In this document: piece after piece, positions 36,018 through 46,593 of the stretch
Numbering within the stretch: the stretch's first letter is position 1
How the letters are laid out: each line of letters opens with the position of its first letter
Assembly: GCA_905221605.1 (NCBI GenBank)
Contig: CAJNDS010002165.1
Location: forward strand, 554,583 to 618,582
Direction of reading: 5' to 3'
Length of the DNA: 64,000 nucleotides
Origin: Symbiodinium natans
Taxonomy: Eukaryota; Sar; Dinophyceae; Suessiales; Symbiodiniaceae
Notes under the pieces: model-generated
Database searches by the model: none
Told to the model about the DNA's origin: nothing
The model's input: the letters and a program-made list of their open reading frames with translations, nothing else
Translations under genes and position numbers: made by a program

Positions 36018-37493
36018 ATGCTCGCGAAGCTCGGTCTTGCAGGGCTTTGCTCGCAGGACCCCAGTGCACTTTGTAAGCAGAAGGCTACGGCTAGCCATGG
36101 TTCTGAGTGGCGAGGACGAGCAGATCGTGGCGAGCTTTCTTGCGAAAGCAGCAAGGAGAGCATTCAGGCTCTTCACGAGTTCTTAGTCCAAAAGGGACAT
36201 GCTTGGAAGATGAAGCTCAGTTGTGCCCTCATCGGAGTGCATCCAGGCAACAGGGACGGAATCGGCTGCAGTGTTGCCCATGTGGCAGAGCTCATCACCG
36301 ACATCCATTCCATCGGATTTGTTGCTGCAGAATCCAAGGGGGTCTGCGTAGAGGTTCCTGCAGATGGTCGTGGAGACCACATTCGGCAGTTCAACCTGCA
36401 ACTTGCCTCAGAGGCCTTCGGGAAGTTGGCTCCGGTCGACTGTGCCAGCTTGAAATATGCAAGCATCATAGGCAGTCATGCAAACCAAGCCAACCGATGC
36501 TTCAAAGCTGGTGTGGCACACGAGGACCCGAAGGTGACGGTTGATGGCTTCTTGTCATTGACGAAGTTGGCACAAGTCGACCCTAGCTGGCATGCTGCCA
36601 TCCAGGATGGGCTGGAAGGGCTGGTCATCAGCCACGACGTCACAGAGAGTCATCCTGACTATGTTCGCCTTGCACAGGCGGCCGGCAACGCCTCCGGTCA
36701 AATCGCTTCGGTTGAGCATGAGCTCCAGCTCGCACGCAAGGTCACTGTGGCCATAGATGGGCTGTTGAAACGAAGTGGGAAGACCACGGTTGTCTACAAC
36801 GATGTGGCACCTGACATTCTCAGGTCCAGACCACCAAGTGCTTCAGCTCTTCCTGGAATATTCATGTTCGTGTTGAAATGCGGAGGGGGGCTTGGTGCCG
36901 ACTCCTTCTTTGGGAGGTCGGAGCGACACATTCGGGCTCACGGACAACCCAAAAGAGCTCTCGGTCCTGAAGTGTGGCAGGCATTGGCTATGGAGGTGAA
37001 AGGGAAGTGCCAATATGTGCCATGGAGGCACATGCTCCTCAAGCTAGGCTTCACCGGCCCCGAGCGAACCTTGACAAGCTCGGACGTCAAGAAAGCCTTG
37101 CAAAGCAATGTGCTTGCCAAGGCTGCCGAAGCCGAAAAGATGGCCAGTGAGATGCAGCGCATTCTTTCCTCGGCCACTCACCTCACCCCAGAGGTGGCAG
37201 CAGCCACACTTGCAGAAGTGGAGATTGAGTTCGCAGCTGTGCTGTTGCAGAAGAGGAAGGTCAGCCAGAGGACCAGTTTGGAGAGTGTCTGTAACGATTG
37301 TCTTCAGGGACTTGGCATGTCGTCTCCCTGGGCCCATGTGCTGCAGTCATCGTCCTCCACCCAGGCCCCAGCACAAACATCTCCTTCCAAGGACAGTGAA
37401 GCAGGTATGTGCTCAGTCTGCCCGAGTAAACTTATGAATTTGTTTGTGGGGATATATAAGGTTTTTGTTTTGGTTCATTCGTTCCGGCGTTGA
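36018..37493 (+). CDS. Hypothetical protein, 491 codons
   Basis: A long single-exon frame with ordinary amino-acid composition and no domain that I recognise. The first 60 residues look weak; an internal ATG at about 36210 (MKLSCALIGVHPGNRDGIGC) may be the true start. Until about 36180 a second frame (MVLSGEDEQIVASFLAKAAR) is also open, so a frameshift or a small intron near the 5' end is possible. The C-terminal third is helical and Ala/Glu-rich. Near the end GAAGCAGGTATGTG looks like a GT donor, after which the frame turns to poor composition. The last 25 residues may therefore be intron. The next ORF starts 10 bp downstream. The two may be parts of one gene, but I found no junction that keeps phase. 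Confidence 0.6.
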   Translation: MLAKLGLAGLCSQDPSALCKQKATASHGSEWRGRADRGELSCESSKESIQALHEFLVQKGHAWKMKLSCALIGVHPGNRDGIGCSVAHVAELITDIHSIGFVAAESKGVCVEVPADGRGDHIRQFNLQLASEAFGKLAPVDCASLKYASIIGSHANQANRCFKAGVAHEDPKVTVDGFLSLTKLAQVDPSWHAAIQDGLEGLVISHDVTESHPDYVRLAQAAGNASGQIASVEHELQLARKVTVAIDGLLKRSGKTTVVYNDVAPDILRSRPPSASALPGIFMFVLKCGGGLGADSFFGRSERHIRAHGQPKRALGPEVWQALAMEVKGKCQYVPWRHMLLKLGFTGPERTLTSSDVKKALQSNVLAKAAEAEKMASEMQRILSSATHLTPEVAAATLAEVEIEFAAVLLQKRKVSQRTSLESVCNDCLQGLGMSSPWAHVLQSSSSTQAPAQTSPSKDSEAGMCSVCPSKLMNLFVGIYKVFVLVHSFRR

Positions 37494-37502
37494 TGTTCCT
37501 GC

Positions 37503-38348
37503 ATGATGAGGGCTCTTCGACTCTTCGACAACTCCGGCAAGCTCCTGAACGATGCAAGGCTTGTTGAGATGGGGTTTGAGGTTGGTAACCTTGTCATGAG
37601 GAAGGCGGACGAGGTGGTTGGGACCATCAAGAGCATGACAGCCGAGCATGTGGATTTGGTCTTGCAGGATTCCAGCGCGTGCCGGGTTTCGTCGCAGTCT
37701 TTCATTGAGGGGAAATGGAAGAAGCATGTCCCCAAGCAATCGCCTGTGCCTTTGGTTGATTGGTGGCAATCCTCACCTGCTCATGCCCCCGACTTTTTTC
37801 TAGCCACTTTGAAGGGCGAGGTGATGCAGGCCATGTGGGAACAGTACCATGCCTTCAAGCACGACAAATCCTTGCAGGTGATCTTGAAACCCTCCAAGGA
37901 TGTGCAGGCACTTGAGAGCTTTCCCCCTGGTGCCTTGCGACTCCCAGTGGCCACCACTCGGCTGGATGTTCGGCCATCCAGCCAAGCTCCTTTGCAAGGG
38001 TCGGTCATGATAGGCTCCATCAAAGGAATCTTTCCAGAAGAGATGTCCTTCTTCCTCACGCCTGCCATGCAAATCCCGAAAGATTCCAATCCTGGCTTCA
38101 TCAGCCCAGCCTGGGCTTGCAAGGTTTCGCCCGACAAGGAAGACTCCAACCTGGAACTGTCAGGCCCAGGGGAATGGAGCAAACAGAAGTTGTGCATCGG
38201 TATGACCAAGCTTCAGCTTCCCGTCGTGAAAAACTTCAAGAAAATCAATGCTGGTGACAGCTTGGTGTTCTTTCGGCCAGAGTACCAGAAAGCATCGGAG
38301 CCGGTCGAGCCCCTGGTGCCGATCAGCAAGAGACAGCGAATCTCATGA
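37503..38348 (+). CDS. Hypothetical protein, 281 codons
   Basis: Begins with tandem ATGs 10 bp after the previous stop. It has a mixed alpha/beta-like composition, with RLVEMGFEVGNLVMRKADEV near the N-terminus and the basic end PISKRQRIS. No family is recognised. It may be the continuation of the 36018-37493 gene through a splice event, or a separate ORF of the same unit. A TTTAGGG patch starts 130 bp downstream. Confidence 0.6.
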   Translation: MMRALRLFDNSGKLLNDARLVEMGFEVGNLVMRKADEVVGTIKSMTAEHVDLVLQDSSACRVSSQSFIEGKWKKHVPKQSPVPLVDWWQSSPAHAPDFFLATLKGEVMQAMWEQYHAFKHDKSLQVILKPSKDVQALESFPPGALRLPVATTRLDVRPSSQAPLQGSVMIGSIKGIFPEEMSFFLTPAMQIPKDSNPGFISPAWACKVSPDKEDSNLELSGPGEWSKQKLCIGMTKLQLPVVKNFKKINAGDSLVFFRPEYQKASEPVEPLVPISKRQRIS

Positions 38349-38477
38349 GCACGCTTCTTCGCTTCACCATGAAGAGTCTTGCAGATGTCGTGCTAGGATT
38401 TGAGAGAGGCTCCTTGTGGAGGCATCTCTGTGAAGGATGCAACTTCGGCATCGTTGCAGAGTCAGTGTGGTCATGGT

Positions 38478-38540
38478 TTAGGGTTTAGGGTTTAGGGTTT
38501 AGGGTTTAGGGTTTAGGGTTTAGGGTTTAGGGTTTAGGGT
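38478..38540 (+). repeat. Isolated TTTAGGG array
   Basis: About nine clean heptamers between two plus-strand ORFs, followed by GGTTTATAGGGTTTATAGGG. It is one of the few telomere-like patches to the right of 31.2 kb; others are at 40587-40660 and 52656-52682. Confidence 0.92.
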
Positions 38541-38769
38541 GACATGTTATATAAGGTTTATAGGGTTTATAGGGTTGATGGTGTCAATTCGGATCCGTTT
38601 CTGTTGCATCCTGTGGAGGCGACCCGGCAGAAGGCTCTATAAAAACGTGTGAGCTCATGCCGAGTTCTAGGGTTGGACAGTTGGACAGCGCAGCTTTGTG
38701 TGCCTTCCAGGCCTGCCTTCATGAGAAGAGCTTGCACAGTGCATTCCCATAGCTCGTATACGAAGTGCT

Positions 38770-39591
38770 GTGAGAGGTTCGAGGGTAGACAGACCTCTTC
38801 GATTTAGGTCTGCAGGGCTGCAGAGCTCGCAGACTTGTACAGCAGGGCCGGGCTCGCTGTACTCTCTACACCAGCAGATGGCCAAAGAGTTAGTTGCTGC
38901 AGGCGAGGATGAAGAGCAGGAGGAAATCTCCATTTACAAAGCCACCTGCGTCAAAGGTCCTGGGCTGAGGACTGCTTGGATGCCGGCTGTGCAGACAGTC
39001 GGTGGGGTAGAGTACATAAAACTGTCCAAGTGGGACAGGTATCTGACGTTGCTGTGCACACAGAAACCGATGAATCTCCACCGGGAGGGAAAGAAGCCAG
39101 TGCACAACATCAATGTTGTCTTTTTCGCAGAGTTGGCCAAGCTTCGTCTGGAGGCATGCAATGCTGCAGTTCGCAGAGTCATGGAGGAGGCGGCCGAAGC
39201 GGAGGGGAAGCCACCGCCCACGAAAGTGCGAGCAGCAACGCAGGAAGACGAGTACCTGATCGGCCGTTTCGTTGTTGTGGACGTGCCGCCTGTGTACAAG
39301 GGCGAGGACATGATCCAGGAAGGCAGGCAACTGCGCGTACTGTGGGCTGTTCGTGGGGAAGTGTGGATCAAGTTGTCCCAAGCCAATCTCCAATATGTGA
39401 GGCATGCAATTCAAGAGTCCCCAGCATATGTGCAGCCAGCTTCTAAAAGGAAGTCCAAAGGCAGCCCTCAAGGCAGCCCCAAGCGACACAAGAAGCGAGG
39501 CAGAAAGCCCCATTCTAGGAGCAACCTGCTCGAGCCTGATCCAGCAGAGGCTGCGATTGCTCCACAAGCTGAGCATGGCGAGGAAGACTAG
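38770..39591 (+). CDS. Hypothetical basic-tailed protein (start probably 38878)
   Basis: The frame is open from 38770, but the first 36 residues are poor. The ATG at 38878 (MAKELVAAGEDEEQEEISIY) is the better start, giving 237 codons. The middle part is globular (KLSKWDRYLTLLCTQKP, EYLIGRFVVVDVPPVYKGED). The C-terminus is strongly basic (KRKSKGSPQ, KRHKKRGRKPHSR) and looks like a nuclear-localisation or nucleic-acid-binding tail. No family is recognised. It lies in the same direction as its neighbours, with about 400 bp on the left and 200 bp on the right. A 433-codon antisense frame overlaps it and is taken as its shadow. Confidence 0.6.
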   Translation: MRGSRVDRPLRFRSAGLQSSQTCTAGPGSLYSLHQQMAKELVAAGEDEEQEEISIYKATCVKGPGLRTAWMPAVQTVGGVEYIKLSKWDRYLTLLCTQKPMNLHREGKKPVHNINVVFFAELAKLRLEACNAAVRRVMEEAAEAEGKPPPTKVRAATQEDEYLIGRFVVVDVPPVYKGEDMIQEGRQLRVLWAVRGEVWIKLSQANLQYVRHAIQESPAYVQPASKRKSKGSPQGSPKRHKKRGRKPHSRSNLLEPDPAEAAIAPQAEHGEED

Positions 39592-39792
39592 GCATATGGA
39601 GGAACCGGGGGTTGAAAAGCAGTGCTTTGCAGCCAGGCTATGTAATTTTGTCTTGTTAGAACGACAGAAGTTTGCAGTGTTCTGAGCAGAGAGCTTGTCA
39701 TGCAGTCCACATGTGAAGCTCGCACGCAGTCTCCTGTCATGATGATGTAGGCACAGACTGAGTCGCCAGTGGCATGAGCTTAACCTTGGTAC

Positions 39793-40239
39793 ATGTGCTG
39801 CAGCCGCTTTTTGCGACAACAGTTTCAAGGCCTTCGCTTCTTGTCCCTGGAGCTTGCAATCATGGCTGCTGCCGGACTGAAGCGAGACCGATCCTTCGAA
39901 GCCGACCGCATCCTGGTGAAGGAGGAGGAGGAGGAGCAGGAGCACCACGATGATGGGGTGGAAACGTGTGCCTGGATGGACCCCAAACAGGAGGGCACTT
40001 GGTGGGACTCGAATGATTGGTGGTGCAAGGCCGAGCACGAAGTCGGCCAGGAGAAGGACACCTCCTGGGATGGTTGGTGGCATGGCAAAAAGGAGGAGGA
40101 ACATGGCGAGGGCAACACCGACTGGCCCAAGCACACGAAGCAGGAGCCGTGGTCCTCGAGCTCGACGTCCAGTGGGAGCAATGGGGGCCACTCTGTGAAG
40201 GGTGGTTGGGTGTCGCCCGAAGGTCGCTTCTATGAGTGA
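39793..40239 (+). CDS. Hypothetical acidic Trp/His-rich protein (start probably 39862)
   Basis: The likely start is the ATG at 39862 (MAAAGLKRDRSFEADRILVK), giving 125 codons. The rest is acidic and unusually rich in Trp (TWWDSNDWWCK, SWDGWWHGKKEEE), ending GWVSPEGRFYE. No family is recognised. It is close behind the basic-tailed ORF and could be part of the same transcription unit or mobile element. Confidence 0.5.
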   Translation: MCCSRFLRQQFQGLRFLSLELAIMAAAGLKRDRSFEADRILVKEEEEEQEHHDDGVETCAWMDPKQEGTWWDSNDWWCKAEHEVGQEKDTSWDGWWHGKKEEEHGEGNTDWPKHTKQEPWSSSSTSSGSNGGHSVKGGWVSPEGRFYE

Positions 40240-40323
40240 CTTGGCAGAGATTGGGCAAACGTTTTTGTGTCGTGTTTTGTAGCAAACCCCAAGCCCTAAA
40301 CCCTGCGCCCTTTTTTCATTGGC

Positions 40324-40545
40324 ATGTCTTATAAGTTAAGAATGGAACTACACCCTGTTTGTGGCAGGCATGGATGGGGCCGAGACCGTGTTCGGTTCAG
40401 GGGGGGCAAGAGGGAGCAAGCCAAGAGATCGAGACACAGTGAGGAGAAGATCGCTCTGCAAGCAAAGCACATAGATCAGCTTGGCTCTGCCTTGGAGGCA
40501 GTCAATCGTATGGCCTCCATGCTCGAGAAGAGGGATGGCTACTAG
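40324..40545 (+). CDS. Small basic coiled-coil ORF, 73 codons
   Basis: Reads from MSYKLRMELHP to a C-terminal heptad-like stretch (KIALQAKHIDQLGSALEAVN, then RMASMLEKRDGY). It has a short basic patch in the middle (RGGKREQAKRSRHSEEK). It may be an exon of the gene to its left. Function unknown. Confidence 0.4.
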   Translation: MSYKLRMELHPVCGRHGWGRDRVRFRGGKREQAKRSRHSEEKIALQAKHIDQLGSALEAVNRMASMLEKRDGY

Positions 40546-41496
40546 GGTCATGGGGTTTCATTCACAAGCTGTGCAAGATGTAATGATGTAGGGTTTAGGG
40601 TTTAGGGTTGAGGGTTGAGGGTTGAGGGTTTCGGGTCTAGGGTCTAGGGTTTAGGGTTGCTGCTACGAATCCCATCCCTGCTTCTCCAAGGGCAAACTTT
40701 CGTTCCGAGTGCCTCCGACCAGAAACAGGAAACGAAAAAGGAATAAGCACAGCTGTCTTCAAAGGTCGTGTGATTCTGGCCAGAGGTCAGTGATGCTGGT
40801 GCAAGCGGCTGCTCTCCTTGGGCCTTTGGGCGAGCCCTGTGTGTATAACCCAACACCCAACACCTGATAGACTTAGGCCCTGTGTTCCGGAAGCTTTGGG
40901 GCTCGGGTCTCGGCGAAGAAATCCTCCTTTATAAGGGCACTGGGTCTTGAGAGGGTCCAAAAAAAACCGGCCTGGGCCCTGAACGGGTGTCGCCCCGAAA
41001 TTGGCAGCTTCGCATCGGCACTCTGCTTGCCCCGTATGTTTCACTCCTGCCCTCTCTTTGCTGTACAGCAGTGCCTGGTGCCAGGGATTTCTTATCCAGC
41101 AAGACAGCATGGAAGGGTTTCGTGTCCACATGTGATACATTGATCTACAGACATATATAGACCTATCTACTTCGAGGGTCTTTAGATTGATGTAGACTTA
41201 AGCAGCTGTGTAGATAGGGGGACATGTGGCACCTGGTGCTGGGCCGTGGCCGGTTAGGTTTGCTTCGCCTTTTCGCGAGTCACCACAGGAGAGTGAAGAA
41301 AGGCATCGTCCCGGGAGTGCAGGGTAGGCCTTCTTGTGCATTCTTGAGACACAGCAATGCAGCCTTGACATGTTCTGTGAGTGTTCGTGCTGTGTTGTGC
41401 ATGCCCCGAGACAGTCCGCGTTTTTTTTGTCCCTTGCTGCAAATGACGGGCAGGGCAGGAGGGAGTTGTGGAGGCCAGGACAAAGGTCTTGTGTAG
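40546..41496. other. Spacer upstream of the copia element, no gene seen
   Basis: Holds a TTTAGGG/TTGAGGG patch at 40587-40660 and otherwise mixed sequence with only short frames. I looked here for a long terminal repeat matching DNA downstream of the element (46.6-49 kb) and saw none. The gag N-terminus is not found. Confidence 0.5.
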
Positions 41497-41994
41497 GCCC
41501 CGGCACATTGGGTTCCACAGGGTTTTCGCCCAGGCTGCAAGGACAAAGGCAAAGGCAAAGGCAAAAGTAGAGGCAAAGGTCGAGGAGGCAATTGGAAAGG
41601 TCGAGGTAGAGGCTTCAGAGGCCGAGGTAAAGGTAGAGGAAAAGGCTATGGTAGAGGCTTCGGTAGTTACAAAGGCAAAGGTAAAGGCAAAGCGCAGTCA
41701 GCGTCAGGAGTTTGCCACTACTGTCATAGGTATGGACACTTTGAAGCACAGTGTAGGAAGAAGCAGATGGACATGGGATACCAAGCTAGGACCGTAGACC
41801 TAGAGAACCAAAGCGAACAACAGAGTACAACAGGAACCTCAACTCAAGCCCCTTCGTCAGCCTCGAGGTACCAGCAGTCTCAAAGAAGCCAAAGCAGCCA
41901 AGGAACCTCCAACTCAAACAAGCCTGTACATTGGAGATCCCCCAACGAGTTTCCCGGAAGAGTTTGCGTTGAGCGAGGATTCAGAGGAAATTGA
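41497..41994 (+). pseudogene. Copia gag fragment: RG/KG-rich region and CCHC zinc knuckle
   Basis: The frame opens after a TAG and has no start Met, so it is 5'-truncated. It has a long Gly/Lys/Arg stretch (GKGKGKSRGKGRGG, GRGRGFRGRGKGRGKGYG), then CHYCHRYGHFEAQC, a C-x2-C-x4-H-x4-C knuckle that binds RNA in retroelement gag proteins. A Gln/Ser-rich tail follows, and the frame stops at 41994 inside the next frame. CCCAGGCTGC just before the repeat stretch looks like a splice acceptor. In copia, gag and pol are normally one frame, so the overlap indicates a frameshift between about 41800 and 41930. Confidence 0.75.
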
Positions 41995-44008
41995 GATTGA
42001 CTACTTCGGAAGGATCTTGAGAGTTACGTGTGAAGAGAGTCAGGAAGAGAGAAAAGAAACAGAAGAGTTCTGGATAGGAGATGAAGATGAGTCCCAGGAA
42101 TGTGAAGAACTTGACGACATGCTGTACCATTGGTACGGTGACGAACAGGAACAGCTGTTTGTCAGGACAGCCCGACAGGACCAGTCCCGAGAGATCGAAG
42201 TGGTACTGGATTCTGGAGCCGACATTTCGTTGGCACCTATGTGGATGAAGAGATTTGGTAGGAAAGCGCCAGAGAAAGCACAAGTTGTTCTGAGGGATGC
42301 TCAAGGTAAGTTGATCAAGGTTTCGGACCAAAGGATCATTGAGGTTGAGTTTCAGGACATTTCAGGAGTTACCGTGAAGGTTGAGGAAGTGTTCTTGATT
42401 TCATCAGTGATTCACCCGTTACTTGCTGTAGGAAAGTTGATGAAGAAAGGTTGGGAGTTTAGGAACGGCACAGCGACAGGTACCGTCCTTACAGAAGGAA
42501 CAACCAAGATTGCAGTCAACTACAGCAACAACTCACTTACTGCTACAGCATTTGTGAGAGCAGTGAACACAGCATCCACAGGAAAGCCGATACCCTTACA
42601 CTTGTGTGAAAACCTCAAGTCTGTCGTAGAGGAACAGCGCATAGGATGGTCATTCTGGAGAGACCCTTACCAAGTTCACTACAGCCTAGGAACTTCGCAG
42701 CATGTGGACTTTGACCTCAAGTTTCAGCCAGGAAAGTACCCCTACAGAGCAGTCCTCATTCATGATGACAAGGAATGGCATCTACTGTACCATAGTGTCA
42801 TGTTTGGAGACCTAGAGAATCCTACAGGTGCGATCTTCGATGGAACTAGGAAGTACAAGGTGTTGACGTTAGCTTCAAACCAAGAGTTTCCCGTGAACCT
42901 CTTAGGAACACCCAAAGAAGCCCAAGACAGGTGCATGTTCGAAGAGTACACTAAGGATGTTTGGTCGATCAGTGATGATGGCACTGAGGTGATTAGGTAC
43001 CACCATTCGCCCAGGAAAGCATTGTTCAATCCTCTAGATTCCAAAGATATCCCGGTAGAGATCTCAAACCTGAAGCCTGATAGGAAAACCTATGGAGAGG
43101 AACCCATCAAGCGTGAGTTCTTTGAGGATGACAAATCTTGGACCGAAGATGAGCATGATCAGTTCCCTGATGCATTCAATGGATTGTCCTGGACAGGACA
43201 AAGCAGATTCAAGTTGATCTACCCAGTAGAGCCCAAAGCCAAGAAGCAGAAGAAGGAACAAAAGCAACTCGACACGATCCCTGAACAGGTCGAAGAGGAA
43301 AATGAGGCTCTTCAGGAATCAGAACCTGAAGCACCCGAACACAGGTACGAACTTGCAGGAGAACTTGTTTTCAACCACAATGGGTATGAGTACAACCAGC
43401 AAAGCAGCCTGAAGACCCTGAAAGGACTTTGCACCGAGTTTGGTGTATCTAAGTTTGGTTCAAAGCAGGACATTCTTAGGAGACTCAGTAGGACCGTCAT
43501 GGAAGCTGAAAGAACCCACGAACTTAGCACAGCTCAGAAAAGGTATCAGGAATATGCGATTGCCGAACCACTCAAGGACCAAAAGATGCCGCCGCCTGAA
43601 GAGGTAGCAGTTCACAACTTGACGCATCTGCCATATGCGTCATGGTGTCCGGTGTGTGTTGCGTGTAAAGGAAAGGAGTCGCCTCATCCTAGAGAGAACC
43701 CTGAAAAGGAAAGATCATCTAGACCTACGTTCTGTATGGATTTTTGCTTCACAGGTACTAGCTACGATGAAGCAGCGTCTGCAGTATGTCTTGTGTGCAT
43801 TGACTCTTGGAGTAGGAATGTTGTCTGTATTCCCACAGCATCTAAAGGCAAAGGCATGAGCACTCAACTGCAGTATGGAGCCATCAACCTGAAAGCCGAC
43901 AACGAAGGAACCATGAAGAAGCTCAAGCAGGTCATTCAGAAGCAGGGATCATCGTTAGGACTTGCAAGATGCAGTTTCAAGACAAAAGGAAACCAACGGC
44001 ATGGCTGA
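41969..44008 (+). pseudogene. Copia pol part 1: protease, SAP-like segment, integrase N-terminus
   Basis: The 679-codon frame is open further upstream (LYIGDPPTSFPEEF), so the listed start is only the first usual start codon. VVLDSGADISLAP at about residue 78 is the active site of a retropepsin-like aspartic protease. SLKTLKGLCTEFGVSKFGSK then QDILRRL at about residues 475-505 looks like a SAP DNA-binding motif. HNLTHLPYASWCPVC is the H-H-C-C zinc site before the integrase core, and MDFCF and KADNEG supply the first two catalytic Asp. The frame breaks near 43960, before the catalytic Glu, and the integrase continues in another frame. The copy is therefore either decayed or carries assembly indels. 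Confidence 0.82.
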
Positions 44009-44375
44009 ACGAGCTATCCAAACCGTCCGTAGGCAAGCTCTGACTTTGATCAAAGGCATGGAAGAGCATGCAGGAATCCTTGTTGCACACACGCATCCGA
44101 TCTTCAGTTGGGCATTTCGACATGCCAGCTGGGTAATCAACAGGTACCATCGACACTCAGGAACAGGGATGACCCCTTACGAGCGGATTTCAGGTCGCCC
44201 GTTTCAAGGAACTTTGGCAGAGTTTGGAGAGAGTTTGATGGTGTTGGCTAACAGGACAGGTGTGAAGAGTAGCAGGAAAGGTGATCCTTTGTGGTTGAGA
44301 GGAGTGTTCTTAGGAAAGTCTGACAACGACTTGTACATCACTTGGCACATGGATGGTATCAAAACTAGCAGCTAG
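43962..44375 (+). pseudogene. Copia integrase C-terminal part (frameshifted)
   Basis: Reads QKETNGMAERAIQTVRRQAL, which contains the catalytic Glu of the DDE core, then HASWVINRYH and GMTPYERISGRPF, and ends KGDPLWLRGVFLGKSDNDLY. These are standard copia integrase features. It ends at TAG inside a 7-bp tandem duplication, CTAGCAGCTAGCAG at 44365-44378. One copy of the 7-mer would keep the frame open into the next segment, so the duplication is the direct cause of the break. Confidence 0.82.
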
Positions 44376-46593
44376 CAGAAGTACAAAGCGTTGCCCTGAA
44401 CATTTCGACGCCAAGGCAATCAGCAGTGTAGGAATCCATTCATGGGAAGTGAAGCACACCACTCGAGCAACCAGAGTAGTTCCCAAGAAAAGCCTTCCAG
44501 GACCAAAACCAGTAATGACCCAGATCATGGGTGAGCCCGGTGAACAGGACCAAGCAGTGCAGGACAAACCTTCAGGACCTCAGAGTCAATCTGAGGCAGT
44601 TGTCATCCAAGGCGGGGATTCTGGTGAGAAGCCAGGACCAGTGATCCCAAGGACGACATATTTAGCAGGTAAAGCCAAACAGCACCAAGCAGCCCAAAAG
44701 AGGAAAGCCGAACAAGATCTTGAAGAAGCTGAACCTGAAGCAGCGTCAGAAGTGTTGTCTAGTGATCCTTCGTCTTCAAGCAGTCCCCAGGAAAAAGAGC
44801 CAGGTATGGATGTTTCTGATGGTGGTGAGTCTGAGGAACTTTTGCCAGACAGTGCAATGTTGAGTGAACTTCTCACAGCACGAGGACCTCCACAGCTTAG
44901 GAAAGCACAGTTTGAAGATGTAGGAACAGGTTCCAAGATCCCGAAGCTGGATTCCCCAACTAAGAAGTATCCACCTTTCAACGTAGGAAGAGTTTTTGAG
45001 CACAATGACGAGGAACTTCCTGAAGCAGGAACTGACGACATTTTCTGGGAAGACACCTATTCTGAGATTGGTGACTCAGGTGAAGAGCAGGACATTTTCA
45101 CAAGTGAAGATGCAGGACCTCCAGAACTTTCAGAGGAGGAACTCAGAGTCTTGGATCGAGAAGCGATGGTCACCGAGATCGATCGTCTCAAGGACATGAA
45201 AGCAGTAGACCGAGTCCCTTTGCAGGAACTTGAGAGAGAAGAAGAGAGAGGAGAGAACTGTGAAGGAAACGAAGAGAGAGATGCAGGAACTAAGTGGCTT
45301 ACCACGAAGTTTGTGTTTGACTGGAGATTTAGAGGAAACCGATGGATTCGTAGAGCTCGATTAGTAGCGCGGGAGTTCAAAACGCAGGAACACCGCACAG
45401 ACACGTTCAGTCCGGCGACGAGCGCCTCGCTGGTGAGACTGATCCCGGTACTAGGATTGCAGCAGGAATACGCGTTGTATTCTGTAGATGTGAAGGACGC
45501 ATTCCTTCAGGTACCCCAAAGGAACAGGACAGCGTGTGAATTCCCAAAGGAATATGTAGAGCTTTTCGGAGAAGAAGATCCCAACTGCAGGAACGAAGGT
45601 TTGTTACTCTTGCGTGTACTTCCAGGACAGAGAGATGCAGCATTGTTGTGGAGTGACCACTTTGCAAGCACTTTGCAGGAACAGGACTTTGACAGGTGTG
45701 TTGCATGTCCAACTTTGTTTCGTGACAAGATGAAGAGTATTCTTGTTGTACACGTAGACGACATTCAAGCAGCAGGAAAGAATAGGAGCCTTGCGCCAGT
45801 TCTGAACATGTTAGGCAAAACCTATGAACTCAAGATCGAAGGCCCTTTTCTCACTGAGCAAGAACTTGCAGTAGGAGAGTCGCTTCAGACCATTAGATTC
45901 CTCAAGAGGAAATTTACGTACCACAATCATGAGTTGCACATCAAGAGTGACCCGAAGTATCTCATCAAGCTCAAGAAAGAACTCAAGCTCAAGAGCACAG
46001 CCTCAAAGCCAACTCCTTGCACCCATGAAAGCCAGGAAGCCGATCACACCGACAGTCTTGACCAGGAACAAGCAGCATCATTCCGAAAGTGTGTAGGAAT
46101 CTTACTGTATGTAGGCCAGGATAGACCGGATTTGCAGTTCGCAGTTCGTGGACTAGCGTCAAAGATGTCGGAACCTACGTATGGGTCATGGAAACACTTG
46201 ATTCATCTTGTGCAGTACATGTCTAAGAAAGAAGGCTATCATCTTGTGTACAGGAAGACCCCCAGAGGCCTCAGCAATCTTCATGAGAGTATCAGGAACG
46301 GTAGCTATGATTTCACTGGAGTAGAGGCCAAAGAGTATCATCTTCTAGAGGTATTCAGCGACAGTGATTGGGCAGGAAAGAAAGATACTCGTAGATCAAC
46401 CAGCTCAGGAAACGTATTTCTGGATGGACAGGTGATCTATAGTTTCTCACGAAGCCAGAAGACAGTCTCGCTCAGCTCTGGTGAAGCAGAGTACTACGCC
46501 GCAGCATCGGCAGCATCAGATTCAATTCTGTTGAAGGAAGCAGTTCAGTTCTTGACAGGAAAACGTTGTGTAGTACATTTGCATCTTGCTTGA
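44353..46593 (+). pseudogene. Copia reverse transcriptase and RNase H
   Basis: A 746-codon frame. The first 300 residues are a Pro/Ser/Glu-rich linker. The RVT_2-type reverse transcriptase follows: TKWLTTKFVFDWRF, ARLVAREFKTQ, YSVDVKDAFLQVP (first catalytic Asp) and ILVVHVDDIQAAG (the YVDD-type box with H in place of Y). RNase H has EVFSDSDWAGKKDTRRSTSS and SLSSGEAEYYA. The frame ends near 46593, just before the third RNase H Asp, which is found one frame over (LDSSAARGIITRQGVGR). Size and order fit a dinoflagellate-type copia pol. Confidence 0.88.

Noticed and set aside
38890-40191. A 433-codon minus-strand ORF
   Set aside because: It is antisense to two plus-strand frames with better composition, and itself reads as a hydrophobic and basic jumble.
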